Assembly: GCA_902388495.1 (NCBI GenBank)
Contig: CABMPP010000038.1
Span: 1-33,650 of the forward strand
Source: an uncultured Bacteroides sp.
Lineage (GTDB): Bacteria; Bacteroidota; Bacteroidia; Bacteroidales; Bacteroidaceae
Reading direction: 5' to 3'
Length of the DNA: 33,650 nt
The translations under genes were made by a program, and so were the position numbers. Shown here in pieces: positions 12,234 to 21,428 of this stretch. The notes under the pieces were generated by a model. It was not told where the DNA came from. It saw only the letters and a program-made list of their open reading frames with translations, and ran no database searches. How positions within the stretch are numbered: the first letter of the stretch is position 1; every line of letters starts with the position of its first letter.

Positions 12234-13190
12234 ATGAAAAATATTTTGGTAATTGGAGCTACCGGACAGATAGGTTCGGAACTTACATTGGAGTTGCGTA
12301 AACGTTATGGTGATGACCATGTTGTGGCAGGATACATTCCGAGTGCTATGCCTAAAGGGGAACTGAAAGCATCAGGTCCTTCGGCCATTGCCGACGTAAC
12401 CGACCGTCAGTCCATCGAAGTAGTGGCACGTCAATTCAAGATTGATACCATTTATAATCTGGCAGCTTTGCTGTCGGTAGTAGCCGAAAGTCGTCCGGCC
12501 ATGGCTTGGAAAATCGGTATCGACGGATTGTGGAATGTGCTGGAGGTGGCGCGTGAGTACGGTTGTGCGGTATTTACTCCAAGTTCCATCGGTTCGTTCG
12601 GTGAGAATACGCCCCATGTGCAGACGCCGCAAGATACCATTCAGCGTCCGCGTACAATGTATGGCGTAACAAAAGTGACGACTGAACTGTTAAGTGATTA
12701 TTATTTCACGAAATATGGAGTAGATACCCGTGCGGTACGTTTCCCGGGAATCATCTCCAATGTGACCCCTCCGGGTGGGGGTACTACGGACTATGCAGTA
12801 GATATTTTCTACGCAGCCGTAAGAGGTGACAAGTTTGTATGTCCCTTGAAGCAGGGAACTTATATGGATATGATGTACATGCCCGATGCATTGAACGCTG
12901 CCATTTCATTGATGGAAGCTGCTCCGGCAAGACTGAAGCACCGGAATGCATTCAACATCGCCTCCATGAGCTTTGACCCGGAAGAGATTTATAGGGAAAT
13001 AAAGAAGCATGTACCCGATTTTGAAATGACGTACGAAGTTGATCCTTTGAAGCAAGCCATTGCCGACAGCTGGCCCGATTCGCTGGATGACTCTTGCGCA
13101 CGTGAAGAATGGGATTGGAAACCGCAATACGACTTGGAATCCATGACCGTGGACATGCTTGAGAAATTAAGAGCAAAATTAAATAAGTGA
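12234..13190 (+). CDS. SDR-family L-threonine 3-dehydrogenase (NAD-dependent epimerase/dehydratase fold)
   Basis: The 318-aa protein starts with the NAD-binding GATGQIGS (about residues 8-15). It has the SDR catalytic residues in FTPSSIGSFG and Y143xxxK147 (MYGVTKVTTE), and the segments RFPGIIS and GTTDYAVDIFY typical of short-chain threonine dehydrogenases rather than sugar epimerases. It oxidises L-threonine to 2-amino-3-oxobutyrate, the substrate of the divergent kbl product. This context makes the assignment strong. It is followed 19 nt later by a DUF4348 lipoprotein gene, probably cotranscribed. Confidence 0.92.
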   Translation: MKNILVIGATGQIGSELTLELRKRYGDDHVVAGYIPSAMPKGELKASGPSAIADVTDRQSIEVVARQFKIDTIYNLAALLSVVAESRPAMAWKIGIDGLWNVLEVAREYGCAVFTPSSIGSFGENTPHVQTPQDTIQRPRTMYGVTKVTTELLSDYYFTKYGVDTRAVRFPGIISNVTPPGGGTTDYAVDIFYAAVRGDKFVCPLKQGTYMDMMYMPDALNAAISLMEAAPARLKHRNAFNIASMSFDPEEIYREIKKHVPDFEMTYEVDPLKQAIADSWPDSLDDSCAREEWDWKPQYDLESMTVDMLEKLRAKLNK

Positions 13191-13209
13191 CCGTAGCGGT
13201 CCGTAAAAG

Positions 13210-14058
13210 ATGAAAAAACTATTATTGGGATCTATCATTTTCGTCTTCTTAATGTCATGTGGAAATAAGAAGACGAAAATAGATCCCTTTGCTACCATTA
13301 CAGAAATGGTGGACTCGGTCCATCATAAAACCGATACACTGCAACAGGCAGAAGTTAAGGAAGAACCGAAACCGATGGAAGCAGACGAGCTGTTTGATGA
13401 TTTTATTTTCAACTATGCTTCGGATGATGCTTTGCAGAGGCAGCGGACATTGTTCCCTTTGCCCTATTATAAGGGGGATACTGTTGTGAAAATCGAAGAG
13501 AAGTACTGGAAGCACGATTATCTGTTCACCCAACAAAACTATTACACCCTGCTCTTCGACGATGAAGAGGATATGGAAGTGGTGGGAGACACCACACTGA
13601 AATCTGTGCAGGTAGAGTGGATTTACCTGAAGACCCACATGGCAAAGAAGTATTACTTTGAACGGAAAAACGGGATGTGGATGCTCGAAGCCATCAACCT
13701 TCGTAAGATAGAAACCGACGAGAATGAGGACTTTGTAGGGTTCTATACGCGTTTTGTGACCGATAGCTTGTATCAGAACCGGCATATATACAATCCGATG
13801 CAGTTCATCACCATAGATCCGGATGATGACTTCTCCATTCTGGAAACCACTCTTGACAAGAATCAATGGTATGCATTCCGTCCGACGATGCCCACTGATA
13901 AGTTGTCCAATATCAACTACGGACAGAAGAATGAGGACCAGTCGAATACCAAGATTCTGAAGGTGAACGGCATTGGTAATGGTTATTCCAATATCTACTA
14001 CTTCCGGAAGCGGAACGGGCAATGGGAGTTGTACAAATACGAGGATACAAGTATCTGA
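13210..14058 (+). CDS. DUF4348-family lipoprotein
   Basis: The 282-aa protein has a lipoprotein signal and lipobox (LMSC, Cys17), then an acidic linker (KEEPKPMEADE) and a domain from about residue 58 on that I match to DUF4348 (DELFDDFIFNYASD..L..QR..FPLPY, W..KHDYLFTQQNYYTLLFDDE, then WIYLKTHMAKKYYFERK). The end NIYYFRKRNGQWELYKYED repeats the F.R..G.W.L motif seen earlier at KKYYFERKNGMWMLEAI, suggesting two related subdomains. Function is unknown; location is probably the periplasmic or outer surface. It sits between threonine dehydrogenase and murB with short gaps. Confidence 0.8.
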   Translation: MKKLLLGSIIFVFLMSCGNKKTKIDPFATITEMVDSVHHKTDTLQQAEVKEEPKPMEADELFDDFIFNYASDDALQRQRTLFPLPYYKGDTVVKIEEKYWKHDYLFTQQNYYTLLFDDEEDMEVVGDTTLKSVQVEWIYLKTHMAKKYYFERKNGMWMLEAINLRKIETDENEDFVGFYTRFVTDSLYQNRHIYNPMQFITIDPDDDFSILETTLDKNQWYAFRPTMPTDKLSNINYGQKNEDQSNTKILKVNGIGNGYSNIYYFRKRNGQWELYKYEDTSI

Positions 14059-14082
14059 CCGGTGATTGATGATGAACGATTA

Positions 14083-15066
14083 ATGATGAAAATACCTAAT
14101 ACATTCGGCATTGATGTTGCTGCTGCAAACTACCTGGAATACGGTTCGGAAGAAGAACTCCGGGAGCTGATTGCAGCAGGAAGCATTATCGTGCCCTATC
14201 TGCACATCGGTGGCGGCAGCAATCTGCTATTTATCAAGGACTATGAGGGCACGGTGCTGCACTCATGCATCGGTGGTGTGGAAGTGACGGAAGAGGATGA
14301 AGAAAAGGTGTCGGTACGTGTGGGTGCCGGCGTGGTGTGGGATGATTTTGTGGCATACTGCGTGGAGCAGGGCTGGTATGGCGTCGAGAACCTTTCGCTG
14401 ATACCCGGTGAGGTAGGAGCGAGTGCGGTGCAGAACATCGGAGCTTATGGTGTGGAGGTAAAAGATTTGATAACCTCTGTCGAGACCCTGAACATTCGCG
14501 GAGAGAAGCATGTTTATCGGAAGGATGAATGTGGATACGCTTATCGCAGGAGCATCTTTAAACAACCTGACATGAAATCGGTATTTGTAACTTATGTAAA
14601 TTTCTGCCTGAGCAAGGAGGAACATTATACGTTGGATTACGGAACCATCCGGCAGGAGATGGCAAAGCATCCGGTTACCGACCTGAAAACGTTGCGCCGC
14701 GTGATTATTGAGATCCGTGAGAGCAAACTGCCCGATCCGAAAGTGCTGGGTAATGCAGGGAGTTTCTTTATGAATCCCATTGTGCCGCGTGCGCAGTTCG
14801 AGGCTTTGCAACGTGAGTATCCGGGCATGCCGCATTATGACATGGGAACCGACCGCGTAAAGATACCTGCCGGCTGGATGATAGAGCAGTGTGGCTGGAA
14901 AGGCAAATCGCTGGGACCTGCCGCCGTGCACGACAAGCAGGCATTGGTGCTTGTTAATCTGGGAGGTGCGACGGGAGCTGATATCGTGGCGTTGTCTGAT
15001 GCCGTGCGGGCTTCTGTCCGTAGTAAATTTGGTATTGACATTTCTCCGGAAGTGAATTTTATATAG
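14083..15066 (+). CDS. murB: UDP-N-acetylmuramate dehydrogenase
   Basis: MurB is an FAD enzyme that reduces UDP-GlcNAc-enolpyruvate to UDP-MurNAc in peptidoglycan synthesis. Visible motifs are NTFGID at the N-terminus, GGGSNLLF (FAD binding), [32 protein letters not shown] with the catalytic Ser, and the terminal EVNFI with the catalytic Glu. The long C-terminal half, including a Tyr-containing loop, fits the E. coli-like type I. ATG 14083 (or the adjacent ATG at 14086) is preferred over GTG 14062, which would add seven residues (MIDDERL) ahead of the NTFG start region. Lies 24 nt after the previous gene and 13 nt before the next. Confidence 0.95.
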   Translation: MMKIPNTFGIDVAAANYLEYGSEEELRELIAAGSIIVPYLHIGGGSNLLFIKDYEGTVLHSCIGGVEVTEEDEEKVSVRVGAGVVWDDFVAYCVEQGWYGVENLSLIPGEVGASAVQNIGAYGVEVKDLITSVETLNIRGEKHVYRKDECGYAYRRSIFKQPDMKSVFVTYVNFCLSKEEHYTLDYGTIRQEMAKHPVTDLKTLRRVIIEIRESKLPDPKVLGNAGSFFMNPIVPRAQFEALQREYPGMPHYDMGTDRVKIPAGWMIEQCGWKGKSLGPAAVHDKQALVLVNLGGATGADIVALSDAVRASVRSKFGIDISPEVNFI

Positions 15067-15079
15067 GTAATTAGATATT

Positions 15080-15844
15080 ATGAGATTAAGAATATTAGGA
15101 AGTGGAACCTCTACCGGTGTGCCGGAAATAGGTTGCACTTGTCCGGTTTGTACTTCTGCCGACCCGCGGGATAACCGCTTGCGTGCATCCGCCCTGCTGC
15201 ATACGGAGGATGCGGTAATACTGATAGATTGTGGGCCTGATTTCAGGGAACAGATGCTGCGTACCGCTTCTTTTGAGAAGATAGACGGTGTGCTGATTAC
15301 TCACGAGCATTACGACCATGCGGGTGGACTGGATGATTTGCGTCCGTTCGGCCGTTTCGGCGATATTCCTATTTATTCGGATGCTTACACGGCCAATCAT
15401 CTGCGGGTACGGATGCCTTACTGTTTTGTCGATAAAGCCTATCCGGGTGTTCCCCGCATTTACTTGCAAGAGGTGGAGGCCGGCAAGCCGTTCCAAATTT
15501 GTAGCACGGAGGTGCTGCCTGTCCAGGTGATGCACGGCCGATTGCCCATTCTGGGTTATCGCATCGGTAAACGTTTGGGATATATCACGGACATGCATAC
15601 GATGCCGGAGGAATCTTATGAACAATTGAAGGGGTTGGACGTTCTGGTAATGAACGCCTTGCGTCCGGAACCGCACCCTACGCACCAGAGTATTTCCGAG
15701 GCATTGGAGGCAGCCGGACGCATTGGTGCTAAAGAAACTTATTTTATCCACATGAGCCATCATGCAGGGCTGCATGCCGAGCTTATAAAACAACTGCCGC
15801 CCCATGTGCATTTTGCTTATGATGGACTTGAAATAGATTTCTAA
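15080..15844 (+). CDS. PhnP-like MBL-fold metallo-hydrolase
   Basis: The 254-aa protein opens with LGSGTSTGVP and a CxCxxC cluster (C19, C21, C24), the structural zinc site of PhnP-type enzymes. The metal motif HEHYDH (H75-H80) follows, with further metal ligands likely in VMHGR, YITDMHT and HMSHHAGLH. PhnP is a cyclic phosphodiesterase in E. coli, but this genome context (murB, DUF4348) has no phosphonate genes. The substrate is therefore unknown, probably a phosphodiester or nucleotide. It is the last gene of the run that starts with threonine dehydrogenase; a strong promoter for the next gene lies right behind it. Confidence 0.88.
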   Translation: MRLRILGSGTSTGVPEIGCTCPVCTSADPRDNRLRASALLHTEDAVILIDCGPDFREQMLRTASFEKIDGVLITHEHYDHAGGLDDLRPFGRFGDIPIYSDAYTANHLRVRMPYCFVDKAYPGVPRIYLQEVEAGKPFQICSTEVLPVQVMHGRLPILGYRIGKRLGYITDMHTMPEESYEQLKGLDVLVMNALRPEPHPTHQSISEALEAAGRIGAKETYFIHMSHHAGLHAELIKQLPPHVHFAYDGLEIDF

Positions 15845-15862
15845 ACTTTTTGAAACATTTGT

Positions 15863-15893
15863 TTTGTTTTATTAGTAGAAATACTTATTTTTG
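15863..15893 (+). promoter_or_regulatory. Consensus Bacteroidales promoter
   Basis: TTTG (15863-15866), 19-nt spacer, TATTTTTG (15886-15893), 23 nt before the ATG at 15917. Confidence 0.85.
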
Positions 15894-15916
15894 CAAAAAG
15901 TAGATGATTGAATGCC

Positions 15917-17548
15917 ATGAAACTCCGACTTCTCATACAGACAGCTGTCGTTGTGTCCGTAGTGTTGCTATGTACGGGGTTTGGTGTGTATTCGTTTCTA
16001 CGCTTGAACTCGGTGGAAGACCGACGGGAATTTAACCTTTATACGCTGGTGCCTCAAGATGCCATTGCCGTACTCGAAACCGATCGCATGGCGGATTTAG
16101 TAGGGGACATCAACGAACTGAATTGCAGCAAAGACAATCACTTCTTATATGTTTCCGAACTTTTTGTTTACCTGAAGAAGCATCTCTATACCTTGATGGA
16201 GGATACCCCACACGGATTGAGCAGGCAGATGAACAAAATGCTGATCAGTTTTCATGAGCCCGATACGCCGTTGAACCAGGTGTTGTATTGCACGCTCGGT
16301 TCGGGCGATTATGAGTTGGTAGAGTCTTTTGTGCAGAAGTATTGTTCCAGTACTTTCCCTTCCAGATTCTTTGATTATCATGGAGAAGAGATTCGCATCT
16401 ACCCGATGTCGGACGGTCGTTTTCTGGCTGCCTACCTGACTTCGGACTTCCTGGCTGTCAGCTTTCAGAAGCGCTTGATAGAACATGTGATTGATGCGCG
16501 CCGTGACAAGAAGTCGCTGATGCACCAGCCTTCTTTTTGCGCCATGCATGCGGGCAAGCATAGCAATGTGGCGGCTACGGTTTATGTACGTATGAAGGCG
16601 GTGGATATGGGTAAACCTACGGATGGTATTCATCCGCAGACCAGAGTGGGCAGTTGGGCGGAATTTGATATGAAGTTCAATGAAGATGCTATTTATTGTT
16701 CCGGCATCAGTCACGATAACGATTCTACGCAAACTTTTATCAATGCCTTGCGTGGGCAGAAGCCTGTGGAAGGTTTTCTGGGAGCTTATCTTCCTGCATC
16801 TACATTCTTCTACGATCGTTGGGCACTTTCGGACAGGGAGGCTGTACTCGGTTTTACAGCCCGACAGGAGTACGCCAAGACTGCCTATTCGGATTATATA
16901 AAGAAACGGGATGAAGAGTGGATCTCTTTCTTGAACGATTATGCCGGTGAAAGTGTCTTGTCTTGTCTTTTTCAGTCGGGCGATACTTTGAACAAACTTC
17001 CCTGTGCGGTGATGTGTGTTCCTATAAAGAACATGCCGGCAGCCGAACGGCGTTTGCAATCTTTGTTATATACCACGCCCCGGGAGGAGGGTGCGCCGCC
17101 TATACCCGAGATTTCTCCCGATTATGCCCGATATCCTAAAGCCAGGAGGTTCAAACAGTATGTGCTGCCCCGCAATACGTTGCTCACTCAGATGACGGGC
17201 ATCACGGAGTCTGCGCTCTATACTTTTGCTTGTTTCTATCGGGGGAATCTGCTATTGGCTCCGGATGCTGTCAGCCTTTCTGCATATATAGATGCGATAG
17301 AAAATGGCGAGGTGCTGGAAGGTACTCCGATATATGAAGAAGGAATCGGCAGCCTCTCTCCGAGTTATAATTTTATTATGATGGTAGATATGGAAGAAAT
17401 GTTGCATCAGCCGGAGGCTTATGTCCGCCTGATACCGAACTTCTTCTTCCGTCAGGCCAAATTCTTCCGCCATTTCATGATCGCTATACAGTTCACGTGC
17501 CTGGAAGGGGTGGTTTATCCTAATGTTGTGTTGCTGTATAGGGGATAA
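15917..17548 (+). CDS. Membrane-anchored protein of unknown function (DUF3352-like)
   Basis: The 543-aa protein has one N-terminal transmembrane helix (about residues 7-29, LIQTAVVVSVVLLCTGFGVYS) and a large soluble part, presumably periplasmic. The segment YTLVPQDAIAVLETDR resembles the start of DUF3352-type proteins, which share repeated halves with the pattern P.DA..VLE. I cannot assign a function. ATG 15917 is chosen over the TTG at 15908 because it directly precedes the basic n-region. It has its own consensus promoter and ends at a bidirectional terminator, so it is a single-gene unit. Confidence 0.75.
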   Translation: MKLRLLIQTAVVVSVVLLCTGFGVYSFLRLNSVEDRREFNLYTLVPQDAIAVLETDRMADLVGDINELNCSKDNHFLYVSELFVYLKKHLYTLMEDTPHGLSRQMNKMLISFHEPDTPLNQVLYCTLGSGDYELVESFVQKYCSSTFPSRFFDYHGEEIRIYPMSDGRFLAAYLTSDFLAVSFQKRLIEHVIDARRDKKSLMHQPSFCAMHAGKHSNVAATVYVRMKAVDMGKPTDGIHPQTRVGSWAEFDMKFNEDAIYCSGISHDNDSTQTFINALRGQKPVEGFLGAYLPASTFFYDRWALSDREAVLGFTARQEYAKTAYSDYIKKRDEEWISFLNDYAGESVLSCLFQSGDTLNKLPCAVMCVPIKNMPAAERRLQSLLYTTPREEGAPPIPEISPDYARYPKARRFKQYVLPRNTLLTQMTGITESALYTFACFYRGNLLLAPDAVSLSAYIDAIENGEVLEGTPIYEEGIGSLSPSYNFIMMVDMEEMLHQPEAYVRLIPNFFFRQAKFFRHFMIAIQFTCLEGVVYPNVVLLYRG

Positions 17549-17562
17549 ATAGGTCTCATATA

Positions 17563-17614
17563 ATAAAAGCTGTATTGGAATGACAATTCAAATTCATTCC
17601 GATACAGCTTTTAT
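17563..17614. terminator. Bidirectional terminator
   Basis: A 21-bp stem (17563-17583 with 17594-17614, one T-G wobble) with AAAA/TTTT at the base, between convergent genes. Confidence 0.9.
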
Positions 17615-17632
17615 CATGTTCCTTTGGGGCTT

Positions 17633-18001
17633 TTAGAACGGCAGATCGTCTTTGGCATCCCCTGCAAGGAATTCCGGTGCGGCACTGGGTGCCGGTGGAG
17701 GAACGGGAGCGCCCGGTGCGGGTGCAGCGTTGCTTACGCGTTCTACTTTCCATGCACGGATACTGTTGAACCAGCGGTCTTGCCATTGACGTGCGTCTAC
17801 GTCGAAAGATACTGTCAGCTCTTCACCCATCTGAATGTTGAATTGCTCAATTTTGTCTGCGCCGAATACGTCGAAGCACATTTTGCGGGGATATTGACCG
17901 TGATCTTCAATCACGTATTCCTGTGATTTCCACTCATTGCCTGACTTTGAAACTCCGCCTCTGGGCTGGAGTATAGCGATGATTTTTCCTGTAAATTCCA
18001 T
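17633..18001 (-). CDS. DUF3127 protein with OB-like domain and SSB-type acidic tail
   Basis: The 122-aa protein has an N-terminal domain (1-85: MEFTGKIIAILQPRGGVSKSGNEWKS, then YVIEDHGQYPRKMCFDVFG, ELTVSFDVDARQW, WFNSIRAWKVE), a Pro/Ala-rich linker (APAPGAPVPPPAPSAAP) and the end KDDLPF. I match the domain to DUF3127. The layout of beta-rich domain, disordered linker and D-D-[ILV]-P-F tip copies that of single-stranded DNA-binding protein, whose tip recruits repair and replication proteins. Binding of nucleic acid is an inference. It is transcribed away from dnaN. Confidence 0.85.
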   Translation of the reverse strand: MEFTGKIIAILQPRGGVSKSGNEWKSQEYVIEDHGQYPRKMCFDVFGADKIEQFNIQMGEELTVSFDVDARQWQDRWFNSIRAWKVERVSNAAPAPGAPVPPPAPSAAPEFLAGDAKDDLPF

Positions 18002-18084
18002 TGTTCTCTTTTTAAATGATGCGGCGAAGTTACAATTTTTTAGGAATATGAGACGAATAATAGGCTGTTTTTTCTTACTATTTC

Positions 18085-18115
18085 TTTGTCGTAGGGAATT
18101 CTTTTTTTAACTTTG
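18085..18115 (+). promoter_or_regulatory. Consensus promoter of dnaN
   Basis: TTTG (18085-18088), 19-nt spacer, TAACTTTG (18108-18115), 50 nt before the dnaN ATG. A weak minus-strand -7 (TAACTTCG, 18025-18032) may serve the DUF3127 gene. Confidence 0.85.
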
Positions 18116-18165
18116 TCCGTTAGTTTAAAAGATAGCAAAATAAAAAACTTAAATATACAGAAGAT

Positions 18166-19290
18166 ATGAAATTTATCGTTTCAAGTACTGCGCTCTCCAG
18201 CCGTTTGCAGGCTATCAGCCGCGTGATTAATTCGAAGAATGCACTGCCTATTTTGGATTGTTTCCTTTTTGAACTGCAAGACGGAACCTTGTCTGTAACA
18301 GTTTCCGACAGTGAAACAACGATGGTTACTACGGTCGAAGTAAACGAAAGTGATTCCGACGGACGTTTTGCCGTTACTGCCAAGACTCTGCTGGACGCTT
18401 TAAAGGAAATTCCGGAGCAACCGCTGAACTTTGAGATCAATACCGATTCTCTTGAAATTACAGTACAGTATCAAAACGGTAAATACAGCCTGATGGGGCA
18501 GAATGCAGACGAGTTTCCGCAGTCGGCCATGCTGGGTGACAATGCCGTACGTGTGGAAATGGAAGCACAAATATTGCTGGGCGGTATCAACCGCGCCGTG
18601 TTTGCTACCGCCGATGACGAGCTCCGCCCGGTGATGAACGGTATCTATTTTGATATCACGACAGAAGATATCACCATGGTTGCATCGGACGGTCATAAGC
18701 TGGTACGTTGCAAGACGCTGGCTGCCAAAGGCAACGAACGTGCCGCCTTTATCCTTCCCAAAAAACCTGCTTCTTTGATGAAGAACCTGCTGCCGAAGGA
18801 ACAAGGTACGGTAACCATCGAATTTGACGAACGCAATGCTGTGTTCACTTTGGAAAGTTATCGCATGGTGTGCCGTCTGATCGAAGGACGCTATCCTAAC
18901 TATAACTCTGTAATCCCGCAGAACAATCCGTATAAGGTGACGGTAGACCGCCAGCAACTGGTAGGGGCGCTGCGCCGTGTGTCTATCTTCTCTTCACAGG
19001 CAAGCAGCCTTATCAAACTGCGCATGCAGGAGAATCTGATTGTGATTTCTGCACAGGACATCGACTTCTCCACTTCGGCAGAAGAAACGCTGGTTTGCCA
19101 ATATGCGGGCAATCCGATGAGCATCGGTTTCAAATCTACTTTCCTGATTGATATCCTGAACAACATTTCTGCGGAAGAGATAATCATCGAATTGGCAGAT
19201 CCGTCACGTGCAGGTGTCATCATTCCGGTAGAGCAGGAAGAAAATGAAGATTTGCTGATGTTGCTGATGCCGATGATGCTGAATGACTAA
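18166..19290 (+). CDS. dnaN: DNA polymerase III subunit beta (sliding clamp)
   Basis: The 374-aa protein has the three-domain clamp pattern: MKFIVSSTALSSRLQAISRVINSKNALPILD at the start, FATADDELRPVMNGIYFD in domain 2, and the C-terminal MLLMPMMLND. The ring dimer tethers polymerase to DNA and is a hub for repair proteins. It is not next to dnaA here, as is usual for Bacteroides. A consensus promoter lies upstream. Downstream, a 121-nt gap with inverted repeats precedes a DnaQ-like exonuclease gene. Confidence 0.98.
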   Translation: MKFIVSSTALSSRLQAISRVINSKNALPILDCFLFELQDGTLSVTVSDSETTMVTTVEVNESDSDGRFAVTAKTLLDALKEIPEQPLNFEINTDSLEITVQYQNGKYSLMGQNADEFPQSAMLGDNAVRVEMEAQILLGGINRAVFATADDELRPVMNGIYFDITTEDITMVASDGHKLVRCKTLAAKGNERAAFILPKKPASLMKNLLPKEQGTVTIEFDERNAVFTLESYRMVCRLIEGRYPNYNSVIPQNNPYKVTVDRQQLVGALRRVSIFSSQASSLIKLRMQENLIVISAQDIDFSTSAEETLVCQYAGNPMSIGFKSTFLIDILNNISAEEIIIELADPSRAGVIIPVEQEENEDLLMLLMPMMLND

Positions 19291-19304
19291 ATTTGAAATA
19301 CAGT

Positions 19305-19382
19305 AGACAAGTTGACGAGTTGACAAGTTGACGAGGGAATGAGAAGGCAAAAACAATCCCTTTTGTAGACTTGTCAACTCGT
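19305..19382. repeat. GTTGACAAG/GTTGACGAG tandem and inverted repeat behind dnaN
   Basis: Three 10-bp units (caagttgacgagttgacaag pattern) lie at 19308-19333. Fourteen bases of this (19315-19328) are exactly inverted at 19369-19382, with AGGGA/TCCCT pairing inside the loop. It would fold into a strong hairpin and may terminate dnaN transcription. Similar short repeats are scattered between genes in Bacteroides genomes. Confidence 0.7.
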
Positions 19383-19411
19383 TTCCTTGTTGCCTAAATA
19401 ATAAGAATACA

Positions 19412-20182
19412 ATGAAATTAAATCTGAAAAACCCGCTTGTTTTTTTCGATTTGGAGACTACGGGTACCAATATCAACTCAGACCGAATTGTCGAAATCTG
19501 TTATCTCAAAGTATATCCTAACGGGAACGAAGAGGCCAAGACCATGCGCATCAACCCCGAAATGCATATTCCTGCCGAGTCATCGGCTGTTCATGGCATT
19601 TATGATGAAGACGTGGCCGATTGCCCGACTTTCAAAGAGGTAGCCCGCAACATAGCCAACGACATCGAAGGATGCGACCTGGCCGGTTTCAATTCCAATC
19701 GTTTTGATATCCCCGTTCTGGCAGAAGAGTTTCTACGTGCCGGGGTGGATATCGACATGAGCCGCCGCAAGTTTGTGGATGTGCAGGTTATCTATCACAA
19801 GATGGAACAGCGTACTCTGTCTGCCGCCTATAAGTTCTATTGCGGCAGGAACCTGGAAGATGCCCATACGGCAGAAGCCGATACCCGTGCCACTTACGAG
19901 GTGCTGATGTCTCAACTGGACCGTTATCCGGAGTTGCAGAACGATGTTGCTTTCCTTTCCGATTATTCCAGCTATAACAAGAATGTAGACTTTGCAGGCC
20001 GCATGGTCTATGATGACAAAGGCGTGGAGATATTTAATTTCGGTAAGTACAAAGGTATGTCGGTATCGGAGGTCTTGAAGCGTGATCCGGGTTATTACAG
20101 CTGGATACTGAACAGCGACTTTACGCTGAACACCAAGGCCATGCTGACCAAAATACGTTTGCGTGAAATGACTCAGAAATAA
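19412..20182 (+). CDS. DnaQ-like 3'-5' exonuclease (DEDDh) with C-terminal DUF3820-like motif
   Basis: The 256-aa protein has exonuclease motif I FFDLETTG (D13, E15), motif II in LAGFNSNRFDIPVL and motif III HTAEADTRAT (His and Asp). After about residue 200 it has FGKYKGMSVSEVLKRDPGYYSWILNSDF, a short domain common behind such exonucleases in Bacteroidota. It lacks polymerase regions, so it is a proofreading-type or repair exonuclease rather than a PolC. It starts a tight gene run with coaBC (11-nt gap), recN, rlmB and a TPR protein; context with dnaN and recN suggests DNA maintenance. Confidence 0.9.
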   Translation: MKLNLKNPLVFFDLETTGTNINSDRIVEICYLKVYPNGNEEAKTMRINPEMHIPAESSAVHGIYDEDVADCPTFKEVARNIANDIEGCDLAGFNSNRFDIPVLAEEFLRAGVDIDMSRRKFVDVQVIYHKMEQRTLSAAYKFYCGRNLEDAHTAEADTRATYEVLMSQLDRYPELQNDVAFLSDYSSYNKNVDFAGRMVYDDKGVEIFNFGKYKGMSVSEVLKRDPGYYSWILNSDFTLNTKAMLTKIRLREMTQK

Positions 20183-20193
20183 CTTTCGAAGTT

Positions 20194-21420
20194 ATGGCAA
20201 ATACACTGAAAGGGAAAAAAATAGTATTGGGCATTACGGGAAGTATTGCCGCGTATAAAGCATGTTACATCATCCGCGGGCTGATAAAGCGCGGAGCAGA
20301 GGTGCAGGTGGTCATTACTCCTGCCGGTAAGGAGTTCATTACTCCTATCACTCTGTCTGCTTTGACCAGCAAACCGGTCATCAGTGAATTCTTTGCCCAA
20401 CGTGACGGTACGTGGAACAGCCATGTAGATCTGGGCTTGTGGGCGGATGCCATGCTGATAGCTCCGGCAACAGCTTCCACCATCGGCAAGATGGCAAACG
20501 GAGTTGCGGACAATATGTTGATTACTACTTATCTTTCGGCCAAAGCACCCGTGTTTGTGGCACCTGCCATGGACCTGGATATGTATGCCCATCCTTCCAC
20601 GCAAAAGAATCTCGACACGCTCCGTTCTTATGGCAACCATATCATAGAACCTGCCACGGGAGAGCTTGCCAGCCACCTGGTAGGGAAGGGGCGTATGGAG
20701 GAACCTGAAAATATCATCCGTCATCTGGAGATGTACTTTGCTTCCAAAGAGGGAGACCTGGTAGGAAAAACAGTGATGATAACGACGGGACCCACTTACG
20801 AGAAGATCGATCCCGTGCGGTTTATCGGTAACTATTCTTCCGGCAAGATGGGATTTGCGCTTGCCGACGAGTGTGCCAGCCGGGGAGCTAAAGTGATATT
20901 GATCGCAGGACCGGTTCAGCAGACTACTCACTTCCCGATGTGCCAATACCATAAGGTGGAATCGGCGAAAGAGATGTTCGATGCTGCTTATGCTTGTTTT
21001 GGAAATGTCGATGCCGCGATTTTGTCCGCAGCAGTGGCTGATTATACTCCCGAACAAGTGGCTGACGAGAAAATAAAACGGGAAAAGACCGGAGACATGA
21101 CGTTGAGACTGAAACCGACACAAGATATAGCTGCTTTCCTGGGAGAGCTGAAGGATAAGATCGATGCCCGGAAAAGAGTGCTCGTAGGCTTTGCCCTTGA
21201 AACGAACAATGAGCAACTGAATGCCGAGGATAAACTCAACCGGAAGAATCTGGACTTCATTGTGCTGAATTCTCTGAATGACAAGGGAGCCGGTTTCCGT
21301 TACGATACAAACAAAATCAGTATTATCGACCGCGAAGGAAAGACCGACTATCCGTTGAAATCGAAAGCCGAAGTCGCTGCGGATATTGTAGATAAACTGG
21401 TGAAAGTATTGAAACACTAA
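20194..21420 (+). CDS. coaBC: Bifunctional phosphopantothenoylcysteine decarboxylase/phosphopantothenate-cysteine ligase
   Basis: The 408-aa protein covers two steps of coenzyme A synthesis. The N-terminal CoaC flavoprotein domain (about 1-190) has GITGSIAAYKA, NSHVDLGLWADAML with the active-site His, and PAMDLDMYAHP. The C-terminal CoaB domain starts at KTVMITTGPTYEKIDPVRFIGNYSSGKMG and includes AAVADYTPE and the K.KRE..G stretch. The length is normal for the fusion. It lies 11 nt after the exonuclease gene and 8 nt before recN, a close arrangement that implies one mRNA. Confidence 0.97.
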   Translation: MANTLKGKKIVLGITGSIAAYKACYIIRGLIKRGAEVQVVITPAGKEFITPITLSALTSKPVISEFFAQRDGTWNSHVDLGLWADAMLIAPATASTIGKMANGVADNMLITTYLSAKAPVFVAPAMDLDMYAHPSTQKNLDTLRSYGNHIIEPATGELASHLVGKGRMEEPENIIRHLEMYFASKEGDLVGKTVMITTGPTYEKIDPVRFIGNYSSGKMGFALADECASRGAKVILIAGPVQQTTHFPMCQYHKVESAKEMFDAAYACFGNVDAAILSAAVADYTPEQVADEKIKREKTGDMTLRLKPTQDIAAFLGELKDKIDARKRVLVGFALETNNEQLNAEDKLNRKNLDFIVLNSLNDKGAGFRYDTNKISIIDREGKTDYPLKSKAEVAADIVDKLVKVLKH

Positions 21421-21428
21421 GATACATT

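Noticed and set aside
16145..17059. 304-codon minus-strand frame inside the membrane-anchored protein gene
   Set aside because: Antisense shadow of a gene with signal anchor, promoter and terminator; no recognisable domain.
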